A DNA stretch of 47,966 nt, taken from assembly GCA_964480455.1 (NCBI GenBank), contig CAYZQI010000018.1, positions 1 through 47,966 on the forward strand, written 5' to 3'. The notes beneath the pieces were generated by a model that was not told the DNA's origin, made no database searches, and was given only the letters and a program-made list of their open reading frames with translations. Below, piece after piece: positions 32,887 through 41,121 of this stretch (within the stretch, counting starts at the first letter, position 1; the number at the start of each line of letters is the position of its first letter). This stretch comes from JAABSX01 sp964480455. Its GTDB lineage: Bacteria; Bacteroidota; Bacteroidia; Cytophagales; Microscillaceae. Position numbers and translations under genes: made by a program.

Positions 32887-33636
32887 TTATTTTAATGCCT
32901 TTAGATTATATGGATACACTACCCTACTCAAAAATAGACCTTCGGGTGGGGCGGCGTGTCCTGCTTTGCGCCTGTCTTTTTGCCTGATAACCATTTCAAA
33001 ATCGTTTAAGTTTAGCCGTCCTTTGCCTACTTCTAGCAAAGTGCCTACAATGGCACGTACCATACCTCTCAAAAAGCGATTGGCCGTGATATGAAAGACA
33101 TAAAAATCTCCTTCTTGTACCCATTTTGCTTCACTGATGGTGCATTCAAAAGTCTTTACCTCTGTTTTTACTTTACTGAATGCCTGAAAATCTTGATACT
33201 GTAACAATATGGCGGCGGCTTGGTTCATAATCTCATAGTTGTAAATCTTATAATCATAAGTATAAAGTCCTTGACGAAAAGGATTTTTCTGAGATGACAG
33301 ATAGTAAGTGTAAGCCCTTTGAGTAGCATCAAAACGTGCGTGTGCTTCGCCACCGACTTGATAAATTGCCTTGACCACAATGTCGCGAGGCAGTAGTAAG
33401 TTCATCTTATGTAGATGTGTATATTGACTGAGCGATATTTCACAATCAAAATGGGCAAATTGCTGTGTAGCGTGTACACCTGTATCAGTGCGCCCGCTTG
33501 CTATGATTTCTATTTTTTGAGCAAGAATTGTACTTAATACACGCTCTATTGCTGCTTGGACAGTGTGGGCATTGGGCTGAATTTGCCATCCGTGATAGTG
33601 CGTACCTTGATAGGCAATCTCTATGAAATAGCGCAT
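32887..33636 (-). CDS. truA: tRNA pseudouridine(38-40) synthase TruA
   Basis: TruA converts uridine to pseudouridine at positions 38-40 of the tRNA anticodon stem. The 249-residue protein is complete: N-terminal MRYFIEIAYQGTHYHGWQIQPN, the catalytic Asp in GRTDTGVHA (about residue 50), DIVVKAIYQV, ARFDATQRAYTYYL, FQAFSKV, ANRFLRGMVRAIVGTLLEVG and the tail AAPPEGLFL. The ATG at 33636 gives the usual N-terminus. A GTG at 33642 would add two residues and overlap the stop of the upstream gene, so the two genes are probably coupled. Confidence 0.95.
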   Translation of the reverse strand: MRYFIEIAYQGTHYHGWQIQPNAHTVQAAIERVLSTILAQKIEIIASGRTDTGVHATQQFAHFDCEISLSQYTHLHKMNLLLPRDIVVKAIYQVGGEAHARFDATQRAYTYYLSSQKNPFRQGLYTYDYKIYNYEIMNQAAAILLQYQDFQAFSKVKTEVKTFECTISEAKWVQEGDFYVFHITANRFLRGMVRAIVGTLLEVGKGRLNLNDFEMVIRQKDRRKAGHAAPPEGLFLSRVVYPYNLKALK

Positions 33637-33638
33637 AT

Positions 33639-34004
33639 TCACGTTTTCCTTTTGTTTTGTTCTTTTGCAGCTTCATTAAGTTGGTTTGCTTCTTCCCATA
33701 CCTTAACCGCTACAGCAATGGTATGATTTTTCTTTTTAAGAGTAATGTCTTGGTATTTACCATTTTTGCGCCTACCCAACTTCTTTTTAATGGCCTTTGA
33801 TTCGGTTTCATAACCTAGTTCCTTTAGTTTGAGGGCAATTCGTGCCATCAAATCTCCTACTTTCTGCTCATTGCTTTCTGGCACAAGCTGGTGTTTGTAG
33901 TTGATAAGATTACCCAAAATCATACTGTACTCCTTTGTACCTATCCTTCTCACGTCACCAGGATAATACTTTCTCTTGCGATTGTCTAATTCGTCCATCA
34001 TCAA
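33639..34004 (-). CDS. Small basic protein upstream of truA
   Basis: I do not recognise the family. The 121-residue product is soluble, strongly basic and helical (RKRKYYPGDVRRIGTKEYSM; LMARIALKLKELGYETESKA; KKKNHTIAVAVKVWEEANQL). The charge suggests nucleic-acid or ribosome contact, but this is inference only. It ends just before the truA start (three bases from its ATG, or overlapping the alternative GTG), so the two genes are likely coupled. The start at 34004 (MMMDELD) could also be the second or third Met. Confidence 0.7.
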   Translation of the reverse strand: MMMDELDNRKRKYYPGDVRRIGTKEYSMILGNLINYKHQLVPESNEQKVGDLMARIALKLKELGYETESKAIKKKLGRRKNGKYQDITLKKKNHTIAVAVKVWEEANQLNEAAKEQNKRKT

Positions 34005-34187
34005 AAAAAGATAGTTTAAGTTGTGTTTTGAATCGTAGCTTCAAAAATACAAAGCCTTCTTTAAAAAGGCAATAAAATCAAGGTGATTTCAACAATAAAT
34101 CTGCTTAGGCTATCTTTGGGGATAGCTCATATCTTTATTTCATAGCTCAAAAGCATAGTTTTAGTACATTTGGGCAAGGCTATGGGG

Positions 34188-35096
34188 TTATGGTTTATTA
34201 ACAGTAATACCAAAAGTACTCACTTGAAAGTTTTTATCTAGCCCTCGGTTGTAGTTTATCCAGCTTTGAAAATCCTTTAACTCTACTGTTTTGATGCTGT
34301 TAGTTTCTTGTAGCATAGGTTTATTGAAAGGTTGGGTAGAAAAAATCACATAAACAAGATTGGCAAGGGGTTCGCCATCTTCGAAGGTTTCTAAACCATA
34401 TTCATCTACCAATGGAAATCCTTTGAAGTATTCACGGTGCTGTGGCGAAAACAAGAAATACTCCTTGTCTGCTTCCACTACTACGTGGCTTTCAAAGTTG
34501 CCATTCATTTGTGTATAGGGCAACAAGCGATATACTATGCCCTCTTCTTGCATAAATATGCTCAAAAAGCCTTTGACAGGAGTTCTGAAATACAAAAACA
34601 TACTTTCACCGTGTGTAAATTGCCCTGAGTTACATTTTCTGGGTTCTTCACAGCTATATGCAAAGGTCTCGAAAAGCACTTCGGCTTGTTCAATGGCACG
34701 TGCTTGCCCCTTCACTTCACACGTGAGCCATATTTCTTGGTTATCTTCATTATTGCGTAGCGTGTAGCGCAGTTTAGGAAACCCAGTAGCATTTTTTACC
34801 CATTCGCCTTTTACCAGCGTATTGGAAACTGAGGTAAGCTGCTCGGTGGTCAAGATGTTGTCTCCACTAGTACTGCGTATTTGTGTATTGATACCTTGTA
34901 TGATGGCATAGCCAAACTCATTGCCAAGTGCTTGGATTTGTGCGGCTTGAATAGCTTTTTGCTCTATGTCAGCTTTACTGTAGTTGCCTTCCATGCGTAT
35001 TTCTATTTTTATGGCTACATTGGTGAGTTTTTGCCTCTGCGCCTTGGTGTATTGTATGCTGAGAAAGAGACAGAAAATACTGAGATAGATTTTCAT
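34188..35096 (-). CDS. Exported DUF4384-like protein
   Basis: A 302-residue exported protein with signal peptide (MKIYLSIFCLFLSIQYTKAQ; I chose this ATG at 35096 over the frame start 35123). The N-terminal part (KADIEQKAIQAAQIQALGNEFG) looks like the LPP20/FlgT-type domain seen in many secreted proteins. The C-terminal part (ESMFLYFRTPVKGFLSIFMQEEGIVYRLLPY, then a strand-rich tail) resembles the DUF4384 type. The role is unknown, but the same pairing of an LPP20-like protein and a DUF4384-like protein occurs next to it (35197), so the two probably act in one envelope process. Confidence 0.75.
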   Translation of the reverse strand: MKIYLSIFCLFLSIQYTKAQRQKLTNVAIKIEIRMEGNYSKADIEQKAIQAAQIQALGNEFGYAIIQGINTQIRSTSGDNILTTEQLTSVSNTLVKGEWVKNATGFPKLRYTLRNNEDNQEIWLTCEVKGQARAIEQAEVLFETFAYSCEEPRKCNSGQFTHGESMFLYFRTPVKGFLSIFMQEEGIVYRLLPYTQMNGNFESHVVVEADKEYFLFSPQHREYFKGFPLVDEYGLETFEDGEPLANLVYVIFSTQPFNKPMLQETNSIKTVELKDFQSWINYNRGLDKNFQVSTFGITVNKP

Positions 35097-35134
35097 GTTT
35101 TTTTGAGGGTTATAAAAGTTCATGGTTTGTAAAG

Positions 35135-35178
35135 CAGACTTCAGTCTGTATTAAAAAAGTACAGGCTGAAGCCTAGGC
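35135..35178. repeat. Paired small hairpins, a possible processing site
   Basis: CAGACT-TC-AGTCTG (35135-35148) and AGGCT-GA-AGCCT (35163-35174) are two short hairpins. They are also diverged inverted copies of each other (AGACTTCAGTCTGTA against TACAGGCTGAAGCCT), so a single stem with an A-rich loop is possible. They sit between two genes of the same strand and could act as a terminator or as an RNA processing element. Confidence 0.5.
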
Positions 35179-35196
35179 TATGGTTTCTAAAAGCAT

Positions 35197-35859
35197 TTAC
35201 TCAGGCCAACCCATTTCTTCGAGTACTTTATCTAGTTCTTTACCGAGTTTGTCAGATTCTTTTTCTAGTTCTTTTCTGATGGCTTTTTGTGCAGCACGCA
35301 TGGCTTCATCTTGGTCATAAAATAGCTTTACTTCCACACCTACATTTTTACGTTTGTTTTGAGGGTCATTCACATCACGGTAGATTTTGTAAGCAGTAGT
35401 TACTTGTCGGAGGCTACTTTGAATAAGTGCTTTGCCATTGGCCACGGTTTTGTCAAGCGTATTTGCTACTTCTTGGTCTATTTGGTCATTGGCAGTTTTA
35501 GTTTGAATAAGTTGAGATACTTTGGTTTGGATTGCAGCGGCGAGTTCATTACGAGCGGCAGTCATAGCGGCTTGGTCGGCAGCCGTGCGTGTACCTGCCA
35601 CGGCAGCTCCTGTGGCTACTAGGTATTTTGGGTTACCATACTCATCTGTTTCAAGCTCCATACCCCAAGCTCTTTCAAATTGTTTTTCCATTGGGAGTGA
35701 ACCTGGAGGTACATCCCAGCCTTCTTTTTTGCGATTTTTGGCTTCTTTCTTAGCAAGACGGATAGCTCTTAGGTCTTTATTTTTTACTTGTGCCTCTAGG
35801 GCTTGCACCAAACCAAATAAAAATAAAGTAAGTATCAGTTTCACGGTCAGACTTTTCAT
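35197..35859 (-). CDS. Exported LPP20-like protein
   Basis: A 220-residue exported protein: signal peptide KSLTVKLILTLFLFGLVQALEAQ, then a basic stretch (RLAKKEAKNRKKEGWDVPPG) and a domain with repeated Ala/Glu helices (AADQAAMTAARNELAAAIQT...; VGVEVKLFYDQDEAM), typical of the LPP20-type lipoproteins although the lipobox Cys is not present. The C-terminus is a charged helix (RKELEKESDKLGKELDKVLE). It is the upstream gene of a pair with the DUF4384-like protein, 100 bp away on the same strand, with the paired hairpins between them. Confidence 0.72.
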   Translation of the reverse strand: MKSLTVKLILTLFLFGLVQALEAQVKNKDLRAIRLAKKEAKNRKKEGWDVPPGSLPMEKQFERAWGMELETDEYGNPKYLVATGAAVAGTRTAADQAAMTAARNELAAAIQTKVSQLIQTKTANDQIDQEVANTLDKTVANGKALIQSSLRQVTTAYKIYRDVNDPQNKRKNVGVEVKLFYDQDEAMRAAQKAIRKELEKESDKLGKELDKVLEEMGWPE

Positions 35860-36034
35860 AGTATTATTTAATTTATAATGATTATTAGTGGATTTAGGGG
35901 TCTTTACGTGATTTTGTTTTTAGAGTTGATTGTCTTACACGATTAACAGTGGATTAACTGAATATTGACACACAAATAGTTATTAATCAAATAGTTACAC
36001 AGTATTAACGTACTTTAACTTACTGCTCTTTCAT

Positions 36035-36420
36035 CTAATTTTTAGCCTCCTCTAAGTTATTAAAAAATTTTCTTTGCTGCCCTATCTGCTTTATTACAGA
36101 CTGGCTTACTTGTTTGATACCGAATCTGGCAAAAACATCTTTGGGTGTAATGATAGCACGGCTTACTTCCCAAAATTCTTTAGAAAATTTTGTGGAAGCT
36201 TGTATGGCATACTCTTGGTCTTCTAGTCCTATCACACGATGTTCGGTTACATCTGTGATACTTTTAGTAATCTTGTATTCCCCATTAGTTCTATGATTTT
36301 ATCTACACCAGCCCTGAATTGTTCACTGGTTGTGTAGCCTGTCCAAGTAACCATTAAGCAAGCAAATGCTTTGTCTAGTTCTATTTTTAGATAAGGTAAT
36401 TCGTGTAGCACTGTTTTCAT
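36035..36420 (-). pseudogene. Frameshifted STAS/SpoIIAA-like protein gene
   Basis: From ATG at 36420 a frame of 57 codons reads MKTVLHELPYLKIELDKAFA...VDKIIELMG and then leaves coding sense, ending at a TAA. The neighbouring frame continues as EYKITKSITDVTEHRVIGLE, ending with FFNNLEEAKN at 36035. Joined, they give one 128-residue product resembling the short STAS/SpoIIAA-like proteins of Cytophagales, which act as partners in phosphatase/anti-sigma circuits. The break lies in a run of four G (CCCC at 36280-36283 on the plus strand); one extra G restores the frame. A sequencing or assembly error is as likely as a real mutation. Confidence 0.72.
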
Positions 36421-36856
36421 AGATGATACATTATTTATATTAGTAGTTTATTGATAATACATAATAGTAAAACTTACTGTATTTTAAGAAGTTATAAAAA
36501 AGTATAATTTCTAAGTAGTAAAATAGGTTAGCCAGCTTATCAAAGATTATCAACTTTTGATTTTACACTATCTATCTACAATAAAATTAGGTAAATGCAA
36601 ATATAATTTTGATTTTGTATTTTAAATAGTAAAAAATTAAAAAGTGAATTTTCTAAATTACTTCCATAAAATGCTATATCAGAGTGCTGCCAATTTTTAG
36701 ATTTATGCTTTACCCCAGCTCAAAGCCATTTTTTGGCGCATTTTTATATAGAGTATCCTAGAATCAAGGTAAGTTCAAATATTATGTTTTTAGGAAAATA
36801 GTATGCTTGCCTAACATTTTTTTCTATTTTTGCAGTTATCTACTTTAAAAACGCAC
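36421..36856. other. AT-rich intergenic region, divergent promoters
   Basis: 436 bp between the STAS-like gene and the MarR gene. It holds no ORF that I can support. The only signal is TATTTTTG at 36825-36832, which matches TAnnTTTG and would be the -7 element of the MarR gene, 24 bp from its ATG. No repeats seen. Confidence 0.5.
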
Positions 36857-37366
36857 ATGAAAAGAGAAGAAACCGTTGATTACAACATAAAAGCTACTTG
36901 GCATGCCATCGCACGAATGTACAATGCAGAAGCAAGCAAATACAACCTCACGGTATCGGTAGGTTATATTTTATTGAACATAGACATAGAAGAAGGTACT
37001 CCGGCTACTAAAATTGCTCCTTTGCTAGGTTTAGAAGCACGTAGCATTACACGCACCTTGCGCAATATGGAAGCGGAGGGTTTCATTTACAAGGTACAGG
37101 ATACCAAAGACCGCCGCTTTTTTAGAATTTACCTCACAGAAAAAGGCAAAGAAGCACGTGAGAAATCACGCCAGACAGTAAAAAGTTTTAACAAAGCCAT
37201 TACAAGCAATATTTCAGAAGATGAACTCAATACCTTCTTTAAAGTTATTGGCAAAATCAATCATATCATAGAGAGTAATGTCTATCAAAATGAGGAAGCG
37301 AGAGATACACTTCTTGCAGCTACTTCAAGTAATGGCAATGGGGTAAAGGGTAAAAATCATCATTGA
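36857..37366 (+). CDS. MarR-family transcriptional regulator
   Basis: A 169-residue winged-helix regulator. The MarR plan is clear: helix 1 (YNIKATWHAIARMYNAEASKY), LTVSVGYILLNIDIEEGTPA, recognition helix region KIAPLLGLEARSITRTLRNM, then EAEGFIYKVQDTKDRRFFRI and wing YLTEKGKEAREKSR. The RSITRTL helix and DRR wing are typical. The ATG at 36857 is chosen because it starts the natural N-terminus (MKREETVDYNIK); the frame from 36830 would run through the -7 promoter element. The regulated genes are unknown, since neighbours are divergent (STAS-like) or convergent (TPR). MarR regulators in this phylum often control efflux or fatty-acid genes. Confidence 0.85.
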   Translation: MKREETVDYNIKATWHAIARMYNAEASKYNLTVSVGYILLNIDIEEGTPATKIAPLLGLEARSITRTLRNMEAEGFIYKVQDTKDRRFFRIYLTEKGKEAREKSRQTVKSFNKAITSNISEDELNTFFKVIGKINHIIESNVYQNEEARDTLLAATSSNGNGVKGKNHH

Positions 37367-37370
37367 AAGA

Positions 37371-37775
37371 TTATTGCTGACAATACGCCGCAATAGTTTC
37401 TCCTGCTTTGCTGTAGCCTTGCTGCTCGGCTTGCTGCCAATCTGCACAGGCCCCTTGTTTATCTCCGAGGTTGTACTTTGCCCACCCTCTATTGAGGAAA
37501 ACAAGTGGGTCTTTAAAGCCTAAATCAATGGCTTTTTCTAAATCGGAGAGGGCTTCTTGGTATCTTTTTAACTTTGCAAAACAATACCCCCGTTCAGCAT
37601 AGGCTGCTGCAAGGTTGGGAGCTTGCCCAATTACTTGGGTGTAATCTGTTATGGCTGCTTCGTACTGCCCTGCCAGTCTTTTTTGGTTAGCTAAGTCAAG
37701 TATGGTTTGCGCTTGTGCAATAAATGCTGTGGCTACCATAAAAAAAAATGTAAAGATAAAAGTATTGCTGCGCAT
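37371..37775 (-). CDS. Exported TPR protein, 134 aa
   Basis: Signal peptide (FIFTFFFMVATAFIAQAQ) then two to three TPR units (LANQKRLAGQYEAAITDYTQ; AAAYAERGYCFAKLKRYQEA; LVFLNRGWAKYNLGDKQGAC). The C-terminal end GACADWQQAEQQGYSKAGET, closing with AAYCQQ, carries two Cys in a pattern also seen at the end of the upstream TPR gene (TACQHWQKAKEFG ... LHC). TPR domains mediate protein contacts; the partner is unknown. It lies 30 bp downstream of the 309-residue TPR gene, so both are probably co-transcribed and may share an ancestry. Confidence 0.8.
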   Translation of the reverse strand: MRSNTFIFTFFFMVATAFIAQAQTILDLANQKRLAGQYEAAITDYTQVIGQAPNLAAAYAERGYCFAKLKRYQEALSDLEKAIDLGFKDPLVFLNRGWAKYNLGDKQGACADWQQAEQQGYSKAGETIAAYCQQ

Positions 37776-37805
37776 GAGTGTTTTTTTTGAGTAATAGGAG
37801 ATATT

Positions 37806-38735
37806 TCATTCTTTGGTTTCACAATGTAGTTGCCAAAGTGCTTGTGCTTGTGCACTTCCAAATTCTTTTGCTTTTTGCCAGTGTTGGCAAGCAGTTTTAG
37901 GTTGTTTTTGGGCAAATGCTATTTTACCAAGGCAATAGTAAGCATCTGCATATTCGGCTTGTTTCAATAAGATTTTTTCTAGCTGTTCTTTTGCTTTTTC
38001 AAAGGCTTTTCGCTCAAAAAGTGCTTCAGCATAGAGATAATATGCACGCCAGTTGTAGGGGTTGAGGCGAATGAGCTGAGTAGCATCTGCCTCGGTTTTC
38101 TCAAAAGCTTGCTGCATAAAATAAATTTCTACACGCATCAAAAGTGCATTTTCATACTCTTTATCTATGGTTAGTGCTTGCTCGAGGTATTTGAGTATCT
38201 CTACTGTTGGGGCTTCTTCTTGCTGTGCAATTAGTGCCAAATAATAATGCGCTTCTTTGTTGTGAGGTGCTAGCTGAGAAAGTTTCTTAAAATCAGCTTG
38301 CGCCTCTTGTCTCTGTTGCAGAGCCAAAAAGCTCAAGGCTCTTTGCTTATAAACAGGCGTAATGCTGGGGTTTTTTGCTAGTATTACATCAAAATCTTTG
38401 ATGGCTAAGTCATGCGCTTGCATACCTGCTTGAATCAAACCCCTGTTGTAGTATGCCTCGAGGTAATCTGGCTGATACAAAATAGCATAATCAAACTGCG
38501 CAAGGGCCGCTTTAGGGTTGTCTAGCTTGTATTCACATAAGCCTTTCATAAAATATGCTTTTGCTAATTCTGGGTTGTCTTTGAGCAAGGCATCTAGCTG
38601 ACGTATAGCTTGAAAATAATTTTCTGCTTTTATGGATTGCTGAGCTTCGGTGAGGAGTGCCTCAGTATTTTGGGCACTTAATAGAGAAGCACTTAACATC
38701 AAAAAAAAACAGATTTGAAAGGGATATTTTAGCAT
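37806..38735 (-). CDS. Exported TPR protein, 309 aa
   Basis: Signal peptide (FQICFFLMLSASLLSAQ) then about eight TPR units (ALLTEAQQSIKAENYFQAIR; AKAYFMKGLCEYKLDNPKAA; LEAYYNRGLIQAGMQAHDLA; and so on). The last segment, TACQHWQKAKEFGSAQAQAL followed by LHC, shares the Cys-x-x-Trp-x-x-Ala pattern with the next gene. Such proteins are periplasmic or outer-membrane scaffolds. It is the first gene of a two-gene TPR unit. Confidence 0.82.
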   Translation of the reverse strand: MLKYPFQICFFLMLSASLLSAQNTEALLTEAQQSIKAENYFQAIRQLDALLKDNPELAKAYFMKGLCEYKLDNPKAALAQFDYAILYQPDYLEAYYNRGLIQAGMQAHDLAIKDFDVILAKNPSITPVYKQRALSFLALQQRQEAQADFKKLSQLAPHNKEAHYYLALIAQQEEAPTVEILKYLEQALTIDKEYENALLMRVEIYFMQQAFEKTEADATQLIRLNPYNWRAYYLYAEALFERKAFEKAKEQLEKILLKQAEYADAYYCLGKIAFAQKQPKTACQHWQKAKEFGSAQAQALWQLHCETKE

Positions 38736-38781
38736 AAGCGTATTTTTTTTAGAACACGATTACTTGACACACAAATTAAAC

Positions 38782-38813
38782 AAAAAAAGCCTAGTGCAAA
38801 ACATAAGGCTTTT
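38782..38813 (-). terminator. Rho-independent terminator of the small gene at 38891
   Basis: On the minus strand AAAAGCCT pairs with AGGCTTTT around a 13-nt loop, followed by a run of T. It lies 78 bp after the stop of the 90-residue gene. Confidence 0.7.
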
Positions 38814-38890
38814 ACGTGTAAACTCAAAATCACAAAATTTATTACTTTTTATACTCAGCATGTCGAGTAAGGAGCATTTTAATTAATAGC

Positions 38891-39163
38891 TCAACTCGCA
38901 AGCTGATAAATTCCAATGCCAGGCGCAGTTCTTTCTGAACTAGCTTCGTGGCCGTTTTCTATATTTTGGATTAATCGCAGGCAATGGTCTCTTCTTCCAA
39001 GGGTTTCCATAAGGACTTCTATTTTTCCATCAGGTGTATTTTTTACTGCTACATAACTGTTCATAAATCCAAACAGTTTGCTTCGTTCTTTTGATGACAA
39101 GTTGGCAGCTTGATTGATGATGTCATAGCTTACTTGCTCTATTTGATAAGTGCGCTTCATCAT
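38891..39163 (-). CDS. Small hypothetical protein, 90 aa
   Basis: I do not recognise the family. The 90-residue product (MMKRTYQIEQVSYDIINQAA...) is soluble, with a helical first half and a strand-like middle (SYVAVKNTPDGKIEVLMETL). Its own terminator on the minus strand supports expression. Start at 39163 (or 39160, second Met). It is divergent from the HTH gene at 39498 across a 334-bp AT-rich gap in which I see no other feature. Confidence 0.62.
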   Translation of the reverse strand: MMKRTYQIEQVSYDIINQAANLSSKERSKLFGFMNSYVAVKNTPDGKIEVLMETLGRRDHCLRLIQNIENGHEASSERTAPGIGIYQLAS

Positions 39164-39497
39164 ATTTTTGATAATTTAGTTTAGTTAATTGTATTTTACG
39201 AAAACGATTGCTAAAGGTTTTTTTTTATCAAATTCTTACATCTCAAAAAATAAAATAAATATTATTTGGATTTATAAAGATTAGTCTTTAGTAATTGCTT
39301 TTCTCTAACGCCTAGTATTTGAATTTGATTGTGCTTTTTTTAGTAAAAATTTTATTCAAAACATAAAAGACTTATAAAAATCTACTTCACAAAGAAGATA
39401 ACAGCATTTACATTTTGATTTTTTGCTTCTACACAAATCAACAATCCTTGTAAGAAAACGCTTCGTATTAGATAAAAACACCAAACATCAATAGCCC

Positions 39498-39905
39498 ATG
39501 GAACTCATCAATATCAAAACAGCCGCTCAACTGGTGCAAGAAAGTCCTGCACGCATCAAGCATCTTATCACTAAAAAGGTGATAGAGGTCTATCCCGAAA
39601 GAAAAAGTTTTTTTGGTAATGTTAAAATTGTAAAGAGTAGCTTGCTGGCATATTATCAAAAACAACTACTTCGCGAAATAAAGGAACATATCCCTACCTC
39701 TAACTATCAAAGCCTCACTTATCAGCACCTCATCAAAAGGGTTCACAATTTGAGTAATTTCAAAAATACAACTAAGCACCCAAGAACAAAGTTGAAGAAA
39801 AGAAAATCACAAAGTCAAGGGCTTATCGCCTTACTTTTTCTACTTTGGACAGCAACAGGTGTGGGTTTATTACTTTTTCTTTTAAAAAATGGATATTTAC
39901 TTTAA
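39498..39905 (+). CDS. Membrane-anchored MerR/excisionase-like HTH protein
   Basis: A 135-residue protein. The N-terminal half (MELINIKTAAQLVQESPARI, then KHLITKKVIEVYPERKSFFG and VKIVKSSLLAYY) follows the excisionase/MerR-type helix-turn-helix layout: a helix with TAAQLVQESPARIKHLI, then a wing and SSLLAYY. A basic linker (TKLKKRKSQSQ) leads to one C-terminal membrane helix (GLIALLFLLWTATGVGLLLFLL). A DNA-binding domain tethered to the inner membrane is therefore possible. It may also be a small membrane protein with an HTH-like fold and no DNA role. Confidence 0.65.
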   Translation: MELINIKTAAQLVQESPARIKHLITKKVIEVYPERKSFFGNVKIVKSSLLAYYQKQLLREIKEHIPTSNYQSLTYQHLIKRVHNLSNFKNTTKHPRTKLKKRKSQSQGLIALLFLLWTATGVGLLLFLLKNGYLL

Positions 39906-39920
39906 AAACAATTTGTTTTC

Positions 39921-39960
39921 TATGCTTGATGGTGCTCAAGAAGGCACTGCATCAAGCATA
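39921..39960. terminator. Hairpin shared by convergent genes
   Basis: TATGCTTGATG (39921-39931) pairs perfectly with CATCAAGCATA (39950-39960). The right arm contains the stop codon of the DUF4105 gene. An inner GTGC/GCAC pair extends the stem. No T-run is seen. Confidence 0.55.
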
Positions 39961-41121
39961 GGCTATTCTAGCCGCACGCAAACCTAGCACCAGCACCCAA
40001 GGGGGAAGCGCACCATGCATCTCTTGTGGCAAAAAAAGCCAAGTCAATAAAAGAATTGCCTCAATTGCCGCTGTTATCTTAAAATAGGTTTTGACCCAAG
40101 ATTTCCCACGCCCAAAAAGCAATCCCCAAGCAGCAAAGGCATGCGTAGGCAAAGCCCAAAGAAGGTTAAAATTCCAGGCGCAAGTTTGATGATTAGTGCC
40201 AAACCACATAAATAAAAATAACAAACCTATCAAACCCATCAGGAAGAAAAGAGCAAAATCAAGTGTGTAACTTATTTTTTGTTTGCGATAGCCCAGAAAA
40301 GTAATGATCAACAATACAGCACTCAGCCCCCACATCACTGAGTAGGGATTCAGCCACAAGTACGGGGGGGCGGAAATCAGGCTTTGTGATACAATTTTTG
40401 ACTCAGGGGCAAGTGCTATCCATTGACCATTGCGCTTAATTTGTGCTTTTGAAAAACCTTCCATCAAGTTGTCAGGCAAAAACATGGTATTGTAGCCATC
40501 AGCTATTTTATCGGCAGGTGCGCCCAAAAGCAGATAAATCCCAAAACGTATCCAAGGTTTGTTTACATAAGGGTCCACACAATCTCTAAAACTTTTGTTT
40601 TGGGCAAGTTGGTCTTCATTGTATTTGATGTCTTGTTTGAAGATTTTTTTGAGTGCATCTCTGATGCGCGTTGAGCAATTATCATAGAAAAAATCATAGA
40701 GATAATAGCGATTCTCAGGTTTGAAGTTATTTTGTAAAAAGGCAAATACAGCATTTTTTTCCTCGAGTGTGAGGTCAAGCACTTGCTCATAGACTGTGCG
40801 CCCTTCACGCTGGTAAAAAGCAATAAAAGGTGGGTATTGTGCTACAGAAATAAAATAATTGAGTTTACCTTGTGCAAATTTTAAAAGAAAATTGGGTGTA
40901 TCAAAATCAAAAGTGCCATAGCTGTACATAATATCTAGCCCTATGCTTGGGTCATAAATCCGCAATCCACTGTGTCCAAAAAGATTATAAACATCTTGCC
41001 CAGGGCTACCCGTGATAAGGCTAACCTGTGCCTTGCCAGAGAGCGTTACGATTTGTGTTTTACCCTTTTGGACAGAAAACAACAACCCTAGTATCAAAAA
41101 AACAAATAAACGAACTTGCAT
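39952..41121 (-). CDS. DUF4105 family membrane protein
   Basis: A 389-residue protein with signal peptide (VRLFVFLILGLLFSVQKGKTQ) and the DUF4105 region: LITGSPGQDVYNLFGHSGLRIYD, YSYGTFDFDTPNFLLKFAQG, YLYDFFYDNCSTRIRDAL (conserved Cys). The C-terminal third has about five hydrophobic helices (LNPYSVMWGLSAVLLIITFLGY; FALFFLMGLIGLLFLFMWFG; and so on). The family contains a lipid- or peptidase-like N-terminal domain of unproven activity and is common in Bacteroidota. The ATG at 41121 is chosen because the signal peptide begins there, not the frame start at 41142. It diverges from the Rhs fragment, whose readable sequence begins about 70 bp away. Confidence 0.82.
   Translation of the reverse strand: MQVRLFVFLILGLLFSVQKGKTQIVTLSGKAQVSLITGSPGQDVYNLFGHSGLRIYDPSIGLDIMYSYGTFDFDTPNFLLKFAQGKLNYFISVAQYPPFIAFYQREGRTVYEQVLDLTLEEKNAVFAFLQNNFKPENRYYLYDFFYDNCSTRIRDALKKIFKQDIKYNEDQLAQNKSFRDCVDPYVNKPWIRFGIYLLLGAPADKIADGYNTMFLPDNLMEGFSKAQIKRNGQWIALAPESKIVSQSLISAPPYLWLNPYSVMWGLSAVLLIITFLGYRKQKISYTLDFALFFLMGLIGLLFLFMWFGTNHQTCAWNFNLLWALPTHAFAAWGLLFGRGKSWVKTYFKITAAIEAILLLTWLFLPQEMHGALPPWVLVLGLRAARIAYA

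Noticed and set aside
36235..36300. Programmed frameshift in the STAS-like gene
   Set aside because: A G-run of four is a weak slippery site and I see no stimulating stem; an indel in the run is the simpler explanation, so I list it as a broken gene.
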